Positions 52,051 through 61,024 of a stretch of 64,000 bases of DNA are shown here, piece after piece. The translations under genes were made by a program, and so were the position numbers. Under the pieces are notes generated by a model that ran no database searches, was not told where the DNA came from, and saw nothing but the letters and a program-made list of their open reading frames with translations. This DNA is from Parasutterella muris (GTDB taxonomy: Bacteria; Pseudomonadota; Gammaproteobacteria; Burkholderiales; Burkholderiaceae_F), in NCBI RefSeq assembly GCF_943193095.1, contig NZ_CALPCV010000006.1, forward strand, positions 1 through 64,000. Direction: 5' to 3'. How positions within the stretch are numbered: position 1 is the stretch's first letter; each line of letters opens with the position of its first letter.

Positions 52051-53844
52051 TTATTTGTCGTCTTGCTGAAGAATTGCAAGGAAGGCTTCCTGCGGAATCT
52101 CGACGGTACCGACCTGCTTCATGCGTTTCTTACCAGCTTTCTGTTTTTCCAGCAGTTTGCGTTTACGCGTAATGTCACCGCCGTAACACTTGGCAAGCAC
52201 GTTCTTACGAAGCGCTTTCACGTTTTCACGCGCGATAATGTTTGCGCCGATGGCCGCTTGAATGGCGACGTCATACATCTGTCTCGGAATAATGCCGCGC
52301 ATCTTGGAAACAATTTCACGGCCGCGGGAAACCGAGTTGGCTCGGTGCACAATGCTTGAGAGCGCGTCCACCTTATCACCGTTAATCATGATATCGATCT
52401 TGACGACATCAGAGGCTCTGTACTCTTTGAACTCGTAATCCATAGAAGCATAGCCGCGGGTCAGTGACTTAAGCTTGTCGAAGAAGTCCAAAACGATTTC
52501 CGCGAGCGGAAGGTCATAATGCAGATGCACTTGTCTGCCGTGATAGGCGAGGTTCGTCTGAATACCGCGCTTCTGGTTGCAGAGCGTCATGACCGCGCCG
52601 ACATACTCGTCCGGCACAAAAATAGTCACTGAATCGATAGGTTCGCGGATTTCCGCGATCTTATCCACCGGCGGCAACTTTGAAGGATTCTCAACATGGA
52701 TAACATCGCCGTTGCGCAGCAGTACTTCGTAGACCACGCTCGGCGCGGTCGTAATCAAATCCATGTTGTATTCGCGCTCGAGACGCTCCTGCACAATATC
52801 CATGTGCAGCAGCCCGAGAAAGCCCGCTCTGAAACCGAAACCGAGCGCCTGAGAAACTTCCGGTTCAAAGTGCAGAGCCGCGTCGTTAAGCTGCAGCTTC
52901 GTGAGCGCATCGCGAAGCGCTTCGTACTGGTTTGATTCCACCGGGTAAAGGCCCGCAAACACCTGACTCTTAACTTCCTTAAAGCCGGGAAGCGGCTCCG
53001 AAGCCGGATTCTGAGCGCTTGTGACCGTATCACCGACTCGGGCGTCTTTCAATTCTTTGATTCCGGAAATCACAAAGCCCACCTGCCCTGCGCTGAGCTC
53101 GGTCTTCGTCTGAGATTTCGGTGTAAAGATGCCGACCTGTTCAACCAAATGGTTTGCACCGGTCGCCATCAGACGGATCTTATCTTTCGGATGAAGTGTT
53201 CCGTTCACAACACGCACCAGCATCACAACGCCGACATAGTTATCGAACCAGGAGTCGATAATTAGCGCCTGCAGCGGCGCTTTCGGGTCGCCCTTAGGCG
53301 CAGGGACACGCTCCACAATGCGTTCAAGAATTTCATCGATGCCAAGACCGGTCTTGGCAGAGGCTTCAACCGCGTCCGTCGCGTCAATTCCGATGACTTC
53401 TTCGATTTCTTCACGGGCTTCATCAGGATTTGCGCTCTGAAGATCCATCTTATTGAGAATCGGAAGCACTTCGACGCCGAGCTCAATGGCGGTATAGCAG
53501 TTGGCAACTGTCTGAGCTTCCACACCCTGCGTGGCGTCCACAACAAGCAACGCACCTTCGCAGGCTGAAAGCGAACGGCTGACTTCGTAGCTGAAGTCAA
53601 CGTGTCCCGGGGTATCAATAAGATTTAATAAGTACGTTTGGCCGTCTTTAGCCTTGTAATTGAGAGAGGCGGTCTGAGCCTTAATAGTAATGCCGCGCTC
53701 TTTTTCCAGATCCATGGAGTCCAGGACCTGAGATTCCATCTCTCGCTCGGAAAGACCGCCGCAGCGCTGAATCAAGCGATCAGCGAGCGTGGATTTGCCG
53801 TGGTCGATATGAGCGATAATAGAAAAGTTTCTGATCTGCTTCAT
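52051..53844 (-). CDS. lepA: Elongation factor 4 (LepA)
   Basis: 597 residues. G1 AHIDHGKST near 11-19, G2 KERGITIKAQT, G3 DTPGHVDF, G4 NKMDL, then EF4-specific C-terminal domains (GYASMDYEFKEYRASDVVKI, KCYGGDITRKRKLLEKQKAG). First gene of lepA-lepB-rnc-era. Its leader contains a long perfect inverted repeat. Confidence 0.97.
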   Translation of the reverse strand: MKQIRNFSIIAHIDHGKSTLADRLIQRCGGLSEREMESQVLDSMDLEKERGITIKAQTASLNYKAKDGQTYLLNLIDTPGHVDFSYEVSRSLSACEGALLVVDATQGVEAQTVANCYTAIELGVEVLPILNKMDLQSANPDEAREEIEEVIGIDATDAVEASAKTGLGIDEILERIVERVPAPKGDPKAPLQALIIDSWFDNYVGVVMLVRVVNGTLHPKDKIRLMATGANHLVEQVGIFTPKSQTKTELSAGQVGFVISGIKELKDARVGDTVTSAQNPASEPLPGFKEVKSQVFAGLYPVESNQYEALRDALTKLQLNDAALHFEPEVSQALGFGFRAGFLGLLHMDIVQERLEREYNMDLITTAPSVVYEVLLRNGDVIHVENPSKLPPVDKIAEIREPIDSVTIFVPDEYVGAVMTLCNQKRGIQTNLAYHGRQVHLHYDLPLAEIVLDFFDKLKSLTRGYASMDYEFKEYRASDVVKIDIMINGDKVDALSSIVHRANSVSRGREIVSKMRGIIPRQMYDVAIQAAIGANIIARENVKALRKNVLAKCYGGDITRKRKLLEKQKAGKKRMKQVGTVEIPQEAFLAILQQDDK

Positions 53845-53865
53845 ACATTCCTAAATGGATGTTTG

Positions 53866-53909
53866 CTTGTCCGCATCCATCAGAATTGTTTCGAATGGAT
53901 GCGGACAAG
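53866..53909. repeat. 15-base perfect inverted repeat in the lepA leader
   Basis: CTTGTCCGCATCCAT (53866-53880) and ATGGATGCGGACAAG (53895-53909) with a 14-base loop. It lies between the fabF terminator and lepA; the near arm ends 22 bases before the lepA start. No T-run on either side, so it is not a simple terminator. It would form a strong RNA hairpin in the lepA 5' leader. Confidence 0.7.
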
Positions 53910-53913
53910 GCGG

Positions 53914-53950
53914 TTCAAAAAAACATAAAGGGGGCGCTTGCGCGACCCCT
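53914..53950 (-). terminator. Probable terminator after fabF
   Basis: Minus strand AGGGGTCGC, GCAA loop, GCGCCCCCT with one mismatch, followed by TTATGTTTTTTTG. Confidence 0.65.
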
Positions 53951-53973
53951 GCTGCTGTTCAGTCGGATTGAGA

Positions 53974-55200
53974 TCAAACCTGACCGAAAACAAGAGAACC
54001 GTTGGTTCCGCCGAAACCGAACGAGTTCTTCATCGCGTAGCGTATTCGCATTTTGCGCGCTTCGTTCGCACAATAATCCAAATCACACTCCGGATCTTGT
54101 TGAAAAATGTTAATGGTCGGCGGTGAAACTTGGTTTTTCAGAGCCAGAACGGTAAACACGGACTCGATACCGCCGGCGCCTCCGAGAAGGTGACCCGTCA
54201 TAGACTTCGTGGAATTAACCACCAAATCCTTGGCCGCGTCGCCAAAAGCGAGCTTAATCGCCTTGGTCTCATTGATATCGCCAACGTGCGTACTGGTTCC
54301 GTGCGCGTTCAGGTACTGAACATCGGAAGCGTTGATTCCCGCCTGTCTGAGGGCAGCCTGCATACAGCGCATCGGACCTTCCGCACTCGGCGTCGTGATG
54401 TGATGCGCGTCTGCAGAAAGACCGTAGCCAACCACTTCGGCGTAGATCTTCGCTCCGCGTTTTTTCGCGTGCTCGTACTCTTCAAGCACCAGCACACCGG
54501 CGCCCTCGCCCAAGACAAATCCGTCTCGGTCCTTGTCAAAGGGACGGGACGCGGTCTGCGGATCGTCATTGCGGCGGGAAAGCGCGTGCATGGAGTCAAA
54601 GCCTCCGAGACCGAGCGGGCAGACACCGGCTTCAGCGCCGCCGGCGACCATCACATCCGCGTCACCGCGGCGGATGAGCCAGACGGACTCGCCGATACTG
54701 TGCAGACCGGTCGTGCAGGCCGTCGAATAGGCAAGACTCGGTCCCTTGAGATTGCGCATAATGGAAACCTGACCGGCAACCATATTGGCGATACTGCCCG
54801 GAATCAGGAACGGCGAAATTCGACGAGGTCCTTTTTCCAGATAGGAACCGTTGTTGACGCAGATTGTTTCCAATCCGCCGATTCCGCTGCCGACAGCGCA
54901 GCCCGCTCTCACCGCGGTTTCTTCATCAATCTGAAGTCCGCTGTCATCCAGAGCCTGAAGAGAAGCCGCCACTCCGTACTGAATAAAGCGGTCAAAACGA
55001 CGCGCTTCTTTCGCCGGAAGATACTTCTCCACTTCAAAATTCTTGACTTCACCGGCGATGCGGGAGCCGAAAGCGGACGCATCAAAGTGCGTCACCGCAA
55101 CGATGCCGGATTTACCCGCCAGCGCATTCTCCCAACTCTCCTCTACCGTGTTGCCAATCGGGCTGATCATGCCCAAGCCGGTAATGACTACTCGACGCAT
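53974..55200 (-). CDS. fabF: 3-oxoacyl-[ACP] synthase II
   Basis: 408 residues. Catalytic Cys in YSTACTTGLHSIGE near 163, His in NAHGTSTHVGDI and KSMTGHLLGGAG, C-terminal NSFGFGGTNGSLVF. Elongates acyl-ACP. Ribosome site ACGGAG precedes the ATG. Last gene of the fab cluster; in Burkholderia and relatives rpoE-rseAB-mucD lies between fabF and lepA, but here lepA is next. Confidence 0.96.
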   Translation of the reverse strand: MRRVVITGLGMISPIGNTVEESWENALAGKSGIVAVTHFDASAFGSRIAGEVKNFEVEKYLPAKEARRFDRFIQYGVAASLQALDDSGLQIDEETAVRAGCAVGSGIGGLETICVNNGSYLEKGPRRISPFLIPGSIANMVAGQVSIMRNLKGPSLAYSTACTTGLHSIGESVWLIRRGDADVMVAGGAEAGVCPLGLGGFDSMHALSRRNDDPQTASRPFDKDRDGFVLGEGAGVLVLEEYEHAKKRGAKIYAEVVGYGLSADAHHITTPSAEGPMRCMQAALRQAGINASDVQYLNAHGTSTHVGDINETKAIKLAFGDAAKDLVVNSTKSMTGHLLGGAGGIESVFTVLALKNQVSPPTINIFQQDPECDLDYCANEARKMRIRYAMKNSFGFGGTNGSLVFGQV

Positions 55201-55225
55201 TAATTGCTCCGTTAATGCTTAAAAA

Positions 55226-55465
55226 TTAGGCCTTCTGATTGGCTTTGATGAAGTCGATAGCCTGCTGAACAGTCTGAATCTTTTCCTGCTGATCGTCAGG
55301 GATTTCAATGCCAAAAGCGTCTTCAAGAGCCATAACGAGCTCAACTGTGTCCAGAGAGTCGGCACCCAGATCGCCAATGAAGGAGCTTTCATTCTTGATG
55401 TCTGCTTCGTTGATGCTGAGCTGTTCGGCAACTACTTTCTTAACTTGCTGTTCGATATTGTCCAT
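55226..55465 (-). CDS. acpP: Acyl carrier protein
   Basis: 79 residues, acidic, with the phosphopantetheine serine at Ser37 in DLGADSLDTVELVMALED. Modified by the AcpS encoded at 44398. Has its own promoter-like sequence upstream, as expected for such an abundant protein. Confidence 0.97.
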   Translation of the reverse strand: MDNIEQQVKKVVAEQLSINEADIKNESSFIGDLGADSLDTVELVMALEDAFGIEIPDDQQEKIQTVQQAIDFIKANQKA

Positions 55466-55513
55466 TTGTAACCTCTTAAAAAAATATGTACTGCATAATT
55501 AGGCTAATCTCGA

Positions 55514-55519
55514 ATTATA
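55514..55519 (-). promoter_or_regulatory. Likely -10 element of the acpP promoter
   Basis: TATAAT on the minus strand about 49 bases before the acpP start, in the AT-rich gap between fabG and acpP. The -35 partner is poor (AGTTTA at 17-base spacing). Confidence 0.5.
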
Positions 55520-55559
55520 TCCGAGCCGCCGATGTTTAAACTAGCCAAAAAAGGCGGAT

Positions 55560-56321
55560 TTACATTCTCATACCGCCGTTGACCTCGATCACCTGTCCGG
55601 TGATGTAGTCTGCGGCAACGGACGCAAGGAAGACGACAGCGTCTGCGATATCCTCCGGCTTGCCTAAGCGAGCCATCGGGATCTGCGCTAAAAGCGCGGC
55701 TTTCTGAGCTTCGCTGAGCGCGTCGGTCATATCGGTCGCAATAAATCCGGGCGCGACACAGTTGACCGTAACACCTCTCGCACCGATCTCGCGCGCGATC
55801 GATTTGCTCATCGCGATTGTGCCCGCTTTGGCCGCTGCGTAGTTAGCCTGGCCCGCGTTGCCCATCATGCCGACGATGGAGGCGATGCTGATAATTCTGC
55901 CGTGACGCGCCTTCATCATGCCGCGAAGGCATGCGCGGGCAAGACGGAATCCGCCTGTCAGATTGGTTTCAATCACTTCATCCCACTGTTCGTCCTTCAT
56001 GCGCATCGAAAGCGTATCGCGTGTGATGCCGGCGTTGTTCACCAAAACCGTGACCGCGCCGAATTCGGCTTCAATCGCTTTCATAAAGGCGTCGCTCGCT
56101 TCGCGGTCGGCCACGTTAAGCACACGGCCGAATCCCTTTGCGCCCTGAGCTCTTTCTGTGATTTTGGCTGCGCCGGCTTCGCTTGTCGCCGTGCCGATTA
56201 CGGTGGCGCCCGCTTTGAGGCACGCGTCAAAAATCGCGGCACCGATACCGCGGGAAGCGCCTGTCACCAAAACAATTTCGCCTTTAAGCGCTTCAGCGCT
56301 GAATACATTATTTGTGGTCAA
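55560..56321 (-). CDS. fabG: 3-oxoacyl-[ACP] reductase FabG
   Basis: 253 residues. SDR fold: VTGASRGIGAAIFDACLKAG, NNAG motif, catalytic Ser in ISIASIVGMMGN and YAAAKAG (Tyr and Lys), C-terminal VIEVNGGMRM. NADPH-dependent reduction step of fatty-acid elongation. 5 bases after fabD. Confidence 0.95.
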   Translation of the reverse strand: MTTNNVFSAEALKGEIVLVTGASRGIGAAIFDACLKAGATVIGTATSEAGAAKITERAQGAKGFGRVLNVADREASDAFMKAIEAEFGAVTVLVNNAGITRDTLSMRMKDEQWDEVIETNLTGGFRLARACLRGMMKARHGRIISIASIVGMMGNAGQANYAAAKAGTIAMSKSIAREIGARGVTVNCVAPGFIATDMTDALSEAQKAALLAQIPMARLGKPEDIADAVVFLASVAADYITGQVIEVNGGMRM

Positions 56322-56326
56322 TCTTC

Positions 56327-57268
56327 TTACTCCTGATTATTAGAAGCCGCTTCTTCAAGCGCTTCTTTGCTGTTCAATGCTTTTGCCGCGATACCCTTGG
56401 TAATTCTCTTGGTCATACCGGTAAGCGCAGCGCCGGGGCCGACTTCATAGAGTTCGGTACAGCCCATCTTTTCCATTTCGCGGACGGTATCGGCCCAAAG
56501 AACAGCCGAAGAAACCTGAGCGGAGAGCGCGCCGCGAATATCGTCGGCTTCGCTTCTGAGACGGACGTCCACATTGTGCAGAACCGGAATTTCAGGCGAG
56601 CGCAGTTCAACTGTGCGCAGGCGCTCTTCCATCGCAATCTCGGCGGGCTTCATCAGTGAAGAATGGAAGGGGCCGGAAACATTAAGACGGATCGCGCGTT
56701 TTGCACCCGCTTCAAGACTTTTGCTCATTGCGGCTTCCACTGCGGCAACGGTGCCGGCAATCACGACCTGTCCCGGTGTATTAAAGTTCACCGCATCGAC
56801 GACGCCGTTGGCGGCGCACTCAAGGCAGACGGATTTAACTTTGTCGTCATCGAGACCAAGAATCGCGGCCATCGTGCCTTCACCGACGGGGACCGCCTCC
56901 TGCATTTTCTCGGCGCGGAAGCGCACGAGCTTAACGGCATCCTTAAATTCAAGCGCACCGGCAGCGACCAGCGCGGAGTATTCTCCGAGACTGTGGCCGG
57001 CCGCTACGTCGGGGCGTCGGCCGCCTTTGGAAAGATAGTAGCGATACATCGCGGTGCTTGCGGTGACCAATGCGGGCTGCGTATTGACAGTGAGGCTCAG
57101 CTCCTCAGACGGACCTTCGGCAATGAGTTTCGCTAAATCAAATCCAAGTACTTCATTCGCTTCTTCAAGCGTCTGCTGCACAATCGGTTCGTCCTTAAGG
57201 GTTGAAAGCATTCCGACGGACTGACTGCCCTGTCCCGGAAATACAAAAGCAATTTTCTTTTCTGACAT
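56327..57268 (-). CDS. fabD: Malonyl-CoA:ACP transacylase FabD
   Basis: 313 residues. FPGQGSQSVGM near 10-20, active-site AAGHSLGEYSALVAAG (Ser near 95), and NVSGPFHSSLMKPA with the catalytic His. Loads malonyl groups onto AcpP. Confidence 0.96.
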   Translation of the reverse strand: MSEKKIAFVFPGQGSQSVGMLSTLKDEPIVQQTLEEANEVLGFDLAKLIAEGPSEELSLTVNTQPALVTASTAMYRYYLSKGGRRPDVAAGHSLGEYSALVAAGALEFKDAVKLVRFRAEKMQEAVPVGEGTMAAILGLDDDKVKSVCLECAANGVVDAVNFNTPGQVVIAGTVAAVEAAMSKSLEAGAKRAIRLNVSGPFHSSLMKPAEIAMEERLRTVELRSPEIPVLHNVDVRLRSEADDIRGALSAQVSSAVLWADTVREMEKMGCTELYEVGPGAALTGMTKRITKGIAAKALNSKEALEEAASNNQE

Positions 57269-57288
57269 TTGCGTTATAAGTTGTTTTA

Positions 57289-58290
57289 TTAGAATTTAAG
57301 CAGTGCGGAAGCCCAGGTGAAGCCGCCCCCGACGCCCTGAAGCAGAACAATGTCGCCGCGTTTGAGCTGTCCGCTCTGACGGGCCTTATCGAGCGCAAGC
57401 GGAACACTTGCCGCCGACGTGTTTCCGTGCTTAGTGACGGAAACCACAAGATTGCTCTCAGGAATATTTAACTTGCCGCGAACCATATTCATGATGCGAA
57501 GATTTGCCTGATGCGGAATGTAGACATCGACATCACCGGGCGCGAGATTTGCCGCCGCAAGCACATTCAGCGCGCTTTCCATCATTTTTTCCACCGCGGC
57601 CTTAAATACGAGGCGCCCTTCCATACGAATATAGGGGTCTCCGACAATCTTGCCGTTGTCAATATGGCTGTCGGCAGCGAGCACGTGCACACCGCGCGTG
57701 CCGTCGGCTTTAAGTTCTGTTGCGAGAATTCCGGGTTCGCTGCTCTTTTCGAGCACCGCAGCGCCCGCTCCGTCACCGAAGAGAACGCAGGTTGTACGAT
57801 CATCCCAATCCAAAACGCGCGAAAGGCTTTCTGAACCGATCACCAAGACGCGCTCGGCGGATCCTGCGCGGATCATTGAATCGGCGATTGAGAGCGCGTA
57901 AACAAATCCGGAGCAAACCGCCTGAATATCAAAAGCGCCGGCGCTGCTGGCCTGAAGGAGCGCCTGCACCTGACACGCCGTGCTCGGGAAAACGGAGTCA
58001 GGCGTCGTCGTCGCGACGATAATCAGATCAATCTCGTCAGGTGTAAAGCCGCCGTTTTCCAAGGCACGCTTTGCGGCCTCAAAGGCCATAGCGGTCGTGG
58101 AGCCCGCGCCTTCGGCAAAATATCTCTGCTCAATACCGGTGCGGGTACGAATCCACTCGTCACTGGTTTCTACGCCTCTTTCGGCAAGCTTGGCCGCAAG
58201 TTCATCATTGCTGACGATCTTCTCCGGCAGGAAACTTCCTGTAGAAGCGATTCGGGAATAAATTTTTTCAGACACGAATTTCGTTTCCAT
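57289..58290 (-). CDS. fabH: 3-oxoacyl-[ACP] synthase III
   Basis: 333 residues from the ATG at 58290; an in-frame GTG at 58275 preceded by GGAAACG is an alternative start giving MSEKIYSRIA. Catalytic Cys126 in QAVCSGFVYAL, His in IPHQANLRI, Asn in KHGNTSAAS. Starts fatty-acid synthesis. In related genomes plsX lies directly upstream and co-transcribes it. Here the upstream DNA is a terminator and gene remnants, so fabH must have its own promoter in 58291-58450. Confidence 0.95.
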   Translation of the reverse strand: METKFVSEKIYSRIASTGSFLPEKIVSNDELAAKLAERGVETSDEWIRTRTGIEQRYFAEGAGSTTAMAFEAAKRALENGGFTPDEIDLIIVATTTPDSVFPSTACQVQALLQASSAGAFDIQAVCSGFVYALSIADSMIRAGSAERVLVIGSESLSRVLDWDDRTTCVLFGDGAGAAVLEKSSEPGILATELKADGTRGVHVLAADSHIDNGKIVGDPYIRMEGRLVFKAAVEKMMESALNVLAAANLAPGDVDVYIPHQANLRIMNMVRGKLNIPESNLVVSVTKHGNTSAASVPLALDKARQSGQLKRGDIVLLQGVGGGFTWASALLKF

Positions 58291-58451
58291 TACAAACAGA
58301 TAAACGAGAGATTACTTTATTCTGGGGTTCTGTGCGAACCGCTTTTTCAGCATTACAAGAAAAAACAATTTCTAAAATCCGTAAAAACTATCCGGGAAAA
58401 ATCGCAACACTCACTCCTGTACTTCTGAAAGACACCTGTGCGGTGCCCAAT

Positions 58452-58480
58452 AAAAAAGGAAGGCCCGCTTACGGCCTTCC
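58452..58480 (-). terminator. Rho-independent terminator after the decarboxylase remnant
   Basis: Minus strand GGAAGGCC, 7-base loop, GGCCTTCC then TTTTTTATT. Perfect 8-base stem. It lies 27 bases after the stop of the remnant at 58507 and isolates fabH from upstream transcription. Confidence 0.9.
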
Positions 58481-58506
58481 CTGCAAAAATATTACGGCTT
58501 ATAAGA

Positions 58507-58710
58507 TTATTTAAACGAATTCACGACCGCGAGCGCATTCAAAGTTCTCGGGAATCCGTTGAGCGGAATAGCGATCTGCAGCGCGTCAGCGAGATTCTGC
58601 TTCGTGTTTTCTTCTTTGAGATTAGCTCCCGTGTGCGCCTTTAACTGAGACTCGCGTCCGCCAAGCGCGGCAATCGCGGCAAAGACAACGAGCTCGCGAA
58701 CCAGGCGAAA
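58507..58710 (-). pseudogene. C-terminal remnant of a carboxymuconolactone decarboxylase (AhpD-like) family gene
   Basis: The minus strand reads VRELVVFAAIAALGGRESQ, then LKAHTGANL and GFPRTLNALAVVNSF to a stop at 58507. This is the final ~65 residues of a CMD-family protein (normally 110-250 residues). The N-terminal part, including the CxxC region, is missing; the open frame continues to 58836 only as the antisense of the adjoining LysR remnant. The own terminator is intact. Confidence 0.75.
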
Positions 58711-59413
58711 ATGGAGCTCTCGGAAAAAGGGGAGTTCCTTCTCGGCATCATCCGCATCGGCATTGTCGAAACTTCTGCCATGCGGATTCTCACACGGGAA
58801 ATGCAGAAATTTACAGCGCAGTATCCGCACGTCCACTTTGAAATCTATTCTGCCGACAGTGATGATTTAAAGCGTTCAATGGACGAGAACAAACTGGATT
58901 TAGCCATTCTTCTGGAGCCGGTTGAGAGCGCAAAATACGATAAAACATCGATTCCGGCAAAAGATCGCTGGGGGCTTGTCGTTCGAAAGGCAGACTTTCC
59001 GAGCGATCGAAAAGAGATGACTTTCAGCGAAGTCGTCGCCACTCCTTTGATTTTGCCTAGAAGATTCATTGTGCTGGAAGAGATCAGCAGCTGGCTCGAA
59101 GTTTCCGATAAGGATTTAAAGGTAGCGGCTTACCACAACCTGCCCTCCAACGCTCTTGACCTGATCAGCTCCGGCATGGGCGCTCTATTGTGTGTGGAAG
59201 GCTCTTTTACCAATCGCGGTAAAAGCGGTTTGAGATTTGTTCCGATTACGCCCGAACGAGTTTCCGGTCACGTCGCTGTAAAAAAGAAAAAGTCCTATCG
59301 CTAAAGCCGCGGCAATCTTTTGGGAGACGCTCTGCGCGCTGGATTCAGCGGAAACCGCAGATGAGGCTCTGAAAAAGCTCGGCGGTCGGCGGAAAAAATC
59401 TGCAGGCCTATAA
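58711..59413 (+). pseudogene. LysR regulator remnant: no DNA-binding domain, C-terminal frameshift
   Basis: From 58711 the plus strand encodes a LysR substrate-binding domain (GIIRIGIVETSAMRILTREM, LDLAILLEPVESAKYD, STGR-less but with DRWGLVVRKADFP). The first ~90 residues with the winged helix are missing. At 59302 a stop interrupts the frame after KKKKSYR; the +1 frame goes on with AKAAAIFWETLCALDSAET to a stop at 59411, which is how such domains normally end. Truncated and frameshifted, so non-functional. Confidence 0.75.
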
Positions 59414-59443
59414 AACAAAAGCCCGAGTTTGACCTCGAGCTTT
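59411..59443 (-). terminator. Probable terminator of yceD-rpmF
   Basis: Minus strand AAAGCTCGAG, loop GTCAAA, CTCGGGCTTT, then TGTTTTAT; one mismatch. It ends transcription after rpmF in the place where plsX is expected. Confidence 0.6.
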
Positions 59444-59451
59444 CTTGATCT

Positions 59452-59467
59452 TTAGGCTTAAGCCTAA
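59452..59467. repeat. 16-base perfect palindrome
   Basis: TTAGGCTTAAGCCTAA, in the remnant region between the LysR fragment and rpmF. Possible protein site or short hairpin. Confidence 0.4.
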
Positions 59468-59541
59468 GATACAAATTCTTTCATAATTCCTGCCGCATCG
59501 TCCGCCGTGGGTCTCGAATGAGAGCAGTCCTCAGGGAAGAA
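59464..59541 (-). pseudogene. Possible 3' gene fragment before rpmF
   Basis: Minus-strand frame reading FFPEDCSHSRPTADDAAGIM and KEFVS to a stop at 59464. It looks like the end of a protein but is only ~25 codons and has no start. Listed as a weak trace of a third gene lost in the same deletion. Confidence 0.25.
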
Positions 59542-59542
59542 C

Positions 59543-59731
59543 TTATTCCTGATCGTCGTTCTTAGTGGCGATGACTTTCTTGCCACGGTAGAAACCGGAA
59601 GCAGAAATATGATGACGACGATGTGCTTCGCCTGTTGTCGGTTCGACAGCGAGCGGAGGATTGGTCAGGAAATCGTGAGCACGGTGATTGCCGCGCTTAT
59701 TGGTCGACTTCTTATTTTGCTGAACAGCCAT
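59543..59731 (-). CDS. rpmF: Ribosomal protein bL32
   Basis: 62 residues from the ATG at 59731: MAVQQNKKSTNKRGNHRAHD, then LAVEPTTGEAHRRHHISASG. The frame is open further upstream, but the conserved protein starts here. No zinc cysteines (the C- form). Follows yceD as usual. Confidence 0.95.
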   Translation of the reverse strand: MAVQQNKKSTNKRGNHRAHDFLTNPPLAVEPTTGEAHRRHHISASGFYRGKKVIATKNDDQE

Positions 59732-59823
59732 GGTAACCCCACGAAAATAATATCTAAATCTTAAAAACGAGCGGACAACACAAACACTTCCGCTCTCGGA
59801 AAACATCGGATTTTACACTAACG

Positions 59824-60348
59824 TTAATTCTTTCGCAAACCTTGCAGATCTTTAAGTTTTGCAAAGGGATTTTCTTTCTTCGGCTCTTCTTGCTTAGGCG
59901 CTTCAATGTCGGATTTGCACGCGTAGTCGTGAACCGGAACATAAGGAAGCGAAAGCAGAATCTCCTCTTCAATCCATTCCATCAGATTGAGCTTCTCACT
60001 GCCGACAATCACTTCTGTGTCGTCTTCGTCGTCAATCGGAATGGAATCGGCTTCTTTTTCGTCTCTGGCGAAACGGAAAAGCACGTCGCTTTCAATCGGG
60101 AACTCCATCGCTTTGCCGCAGTGATTGCAAATAAGCGGCACTTTAGCGGCGAGCGTCATGACAGCTCCGGGCCAGCCCTTTTTGGCGGTCATCCCTTTGA
60201 TCTCAAAAACGCATTCAGCGTCCGTCGGACAGATCTCTTCACGCAGTCTCGGCATATCGGTAAGCCGAACCTTCCCCGAAATGACACGTCTGTCACGGGC
60301 AAGATCATATGCGTTTACATAGTCTGTCGATTTTAGATACTCAGACAT
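59824..60348 (-). CDS. yceD: YceD family protein (DUF177)
   Basis: 174 residues. Central PLICNHCGKAMEFPIESDVLFRF with the paired cysteines, and acidic IDDEDDTEVIVGSEKLNLMEWIEEEILLSLP, the family hallmark. Involved in 23S rRNA stability/large-subunit assembly. Always found before rpmF. Divergent from maf. Confidence 0.92.
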   Translation of the reverse strand: MSEYLKSTDYVNAYDLARDRRVISGKVRLTDMPRLREEICPTDAECVFEIKGMTAKKGWPGAVMTLAAKVPLICNHCGKAMEFPIESDVLFRFARDEKEADSIPIDDEDDTEVIVGSEKLNLMEWIEEEILLSLPYVPVHDYACKSDIEAPKQEEPKKENPFAKLKDLQGLRKN

Positions 60349-60427
60349 TCGGATCCTTCTTGTTAATACCTAGCACTGAACTAGAATAGTCGCATTCATT
60401 TATTTCTGTGGATGCGATAACCCAAAA

Positions 60428-61024
60428 ATGGATAATAGATTACAACTCATTCTCGGTTCGAGCTCTCCGTTTAGAAAAGAATTGCTCGAACGCCTGCAGC
60501 TGCCCTTTACAACTTGTTCGCCCGAAGTTGACGAAACTCCGCTCAAGGACGAAAAGCCTAAAGACCTGTCCCTAAGACTCTCAATTCTTAAAGCACAGGT
60601 GGTCGCCGCTCAGCACCCCGACTGCGTCGTGATCGGCTGCGATCAGGTACTCGAACTTGACGGCAAACCGCTTGGCAAACCCGGATGCTTCGAAAAGGCG
60701 TTTGAGCAGCTCTCTGCGATGAGCGGCAAAGAAGTTGTGTTTCACTCCGCAATGACCGTCATCGACGCAAAAGGCAACGTCTCTTCGACCGTTGTTCCCA
60801 CCGAAATCAAGATGCGCGATCTTCCGCCTGAGGCCATTCGCCGCTATCTTGAAATCGAGAAACCTTTCAGATGCGCTGGAAGCGCCAAAATCGAGAAACT
60901 CGGTATCGCGCTCATCGCTGAATGCCGCTCCTCCGACCCGACAGCAATTATCGGACTGCCGCTGATTGAACTCACCACCATGCTCGCTAAGGCAGGCATC
61001 AGCGTTCTTCCGGAGCTCAGATAA
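60428..61024 (+). CDS. Maf-like nucleotide pyrophosphatase (YceF group)
   Basis: 198 residues. N-terminal LILGSSSPFRKELLERLQLPF (phosphate-binding SSSPxR), EVDE at 34-37, catalytic GCDQVLELDGKPLGKP, and FRCAGSAKIE; YceF-type members hydrolyse m7GTP. Stop overlaps the next start (TAATG). Confidence 0.92.
   Translation: MDNRLQLILGSSSPFRKELLERLQLPFTTCSPEVDETPLKDEKPKDLSLRLSILKAQVVAAQHPDCVVIGCDQVLELDGKPLGKPGCFEKAFEQLSAMSGKEVVFHSAMTVIDAKGNVSSTVVPTEIKMRDLPPEAIRRYLEIEKPFRCAGSAKIEKLGIALIAECRSSDPTAIIGLPLIELTTMLAKAGISVLPELR

Noticed and set aside
54130..55203. 357-codon plus-strand frame opposite fabF
   Set aside because: Shadow of fabF, rich in Arg, His and Gly with no domain.
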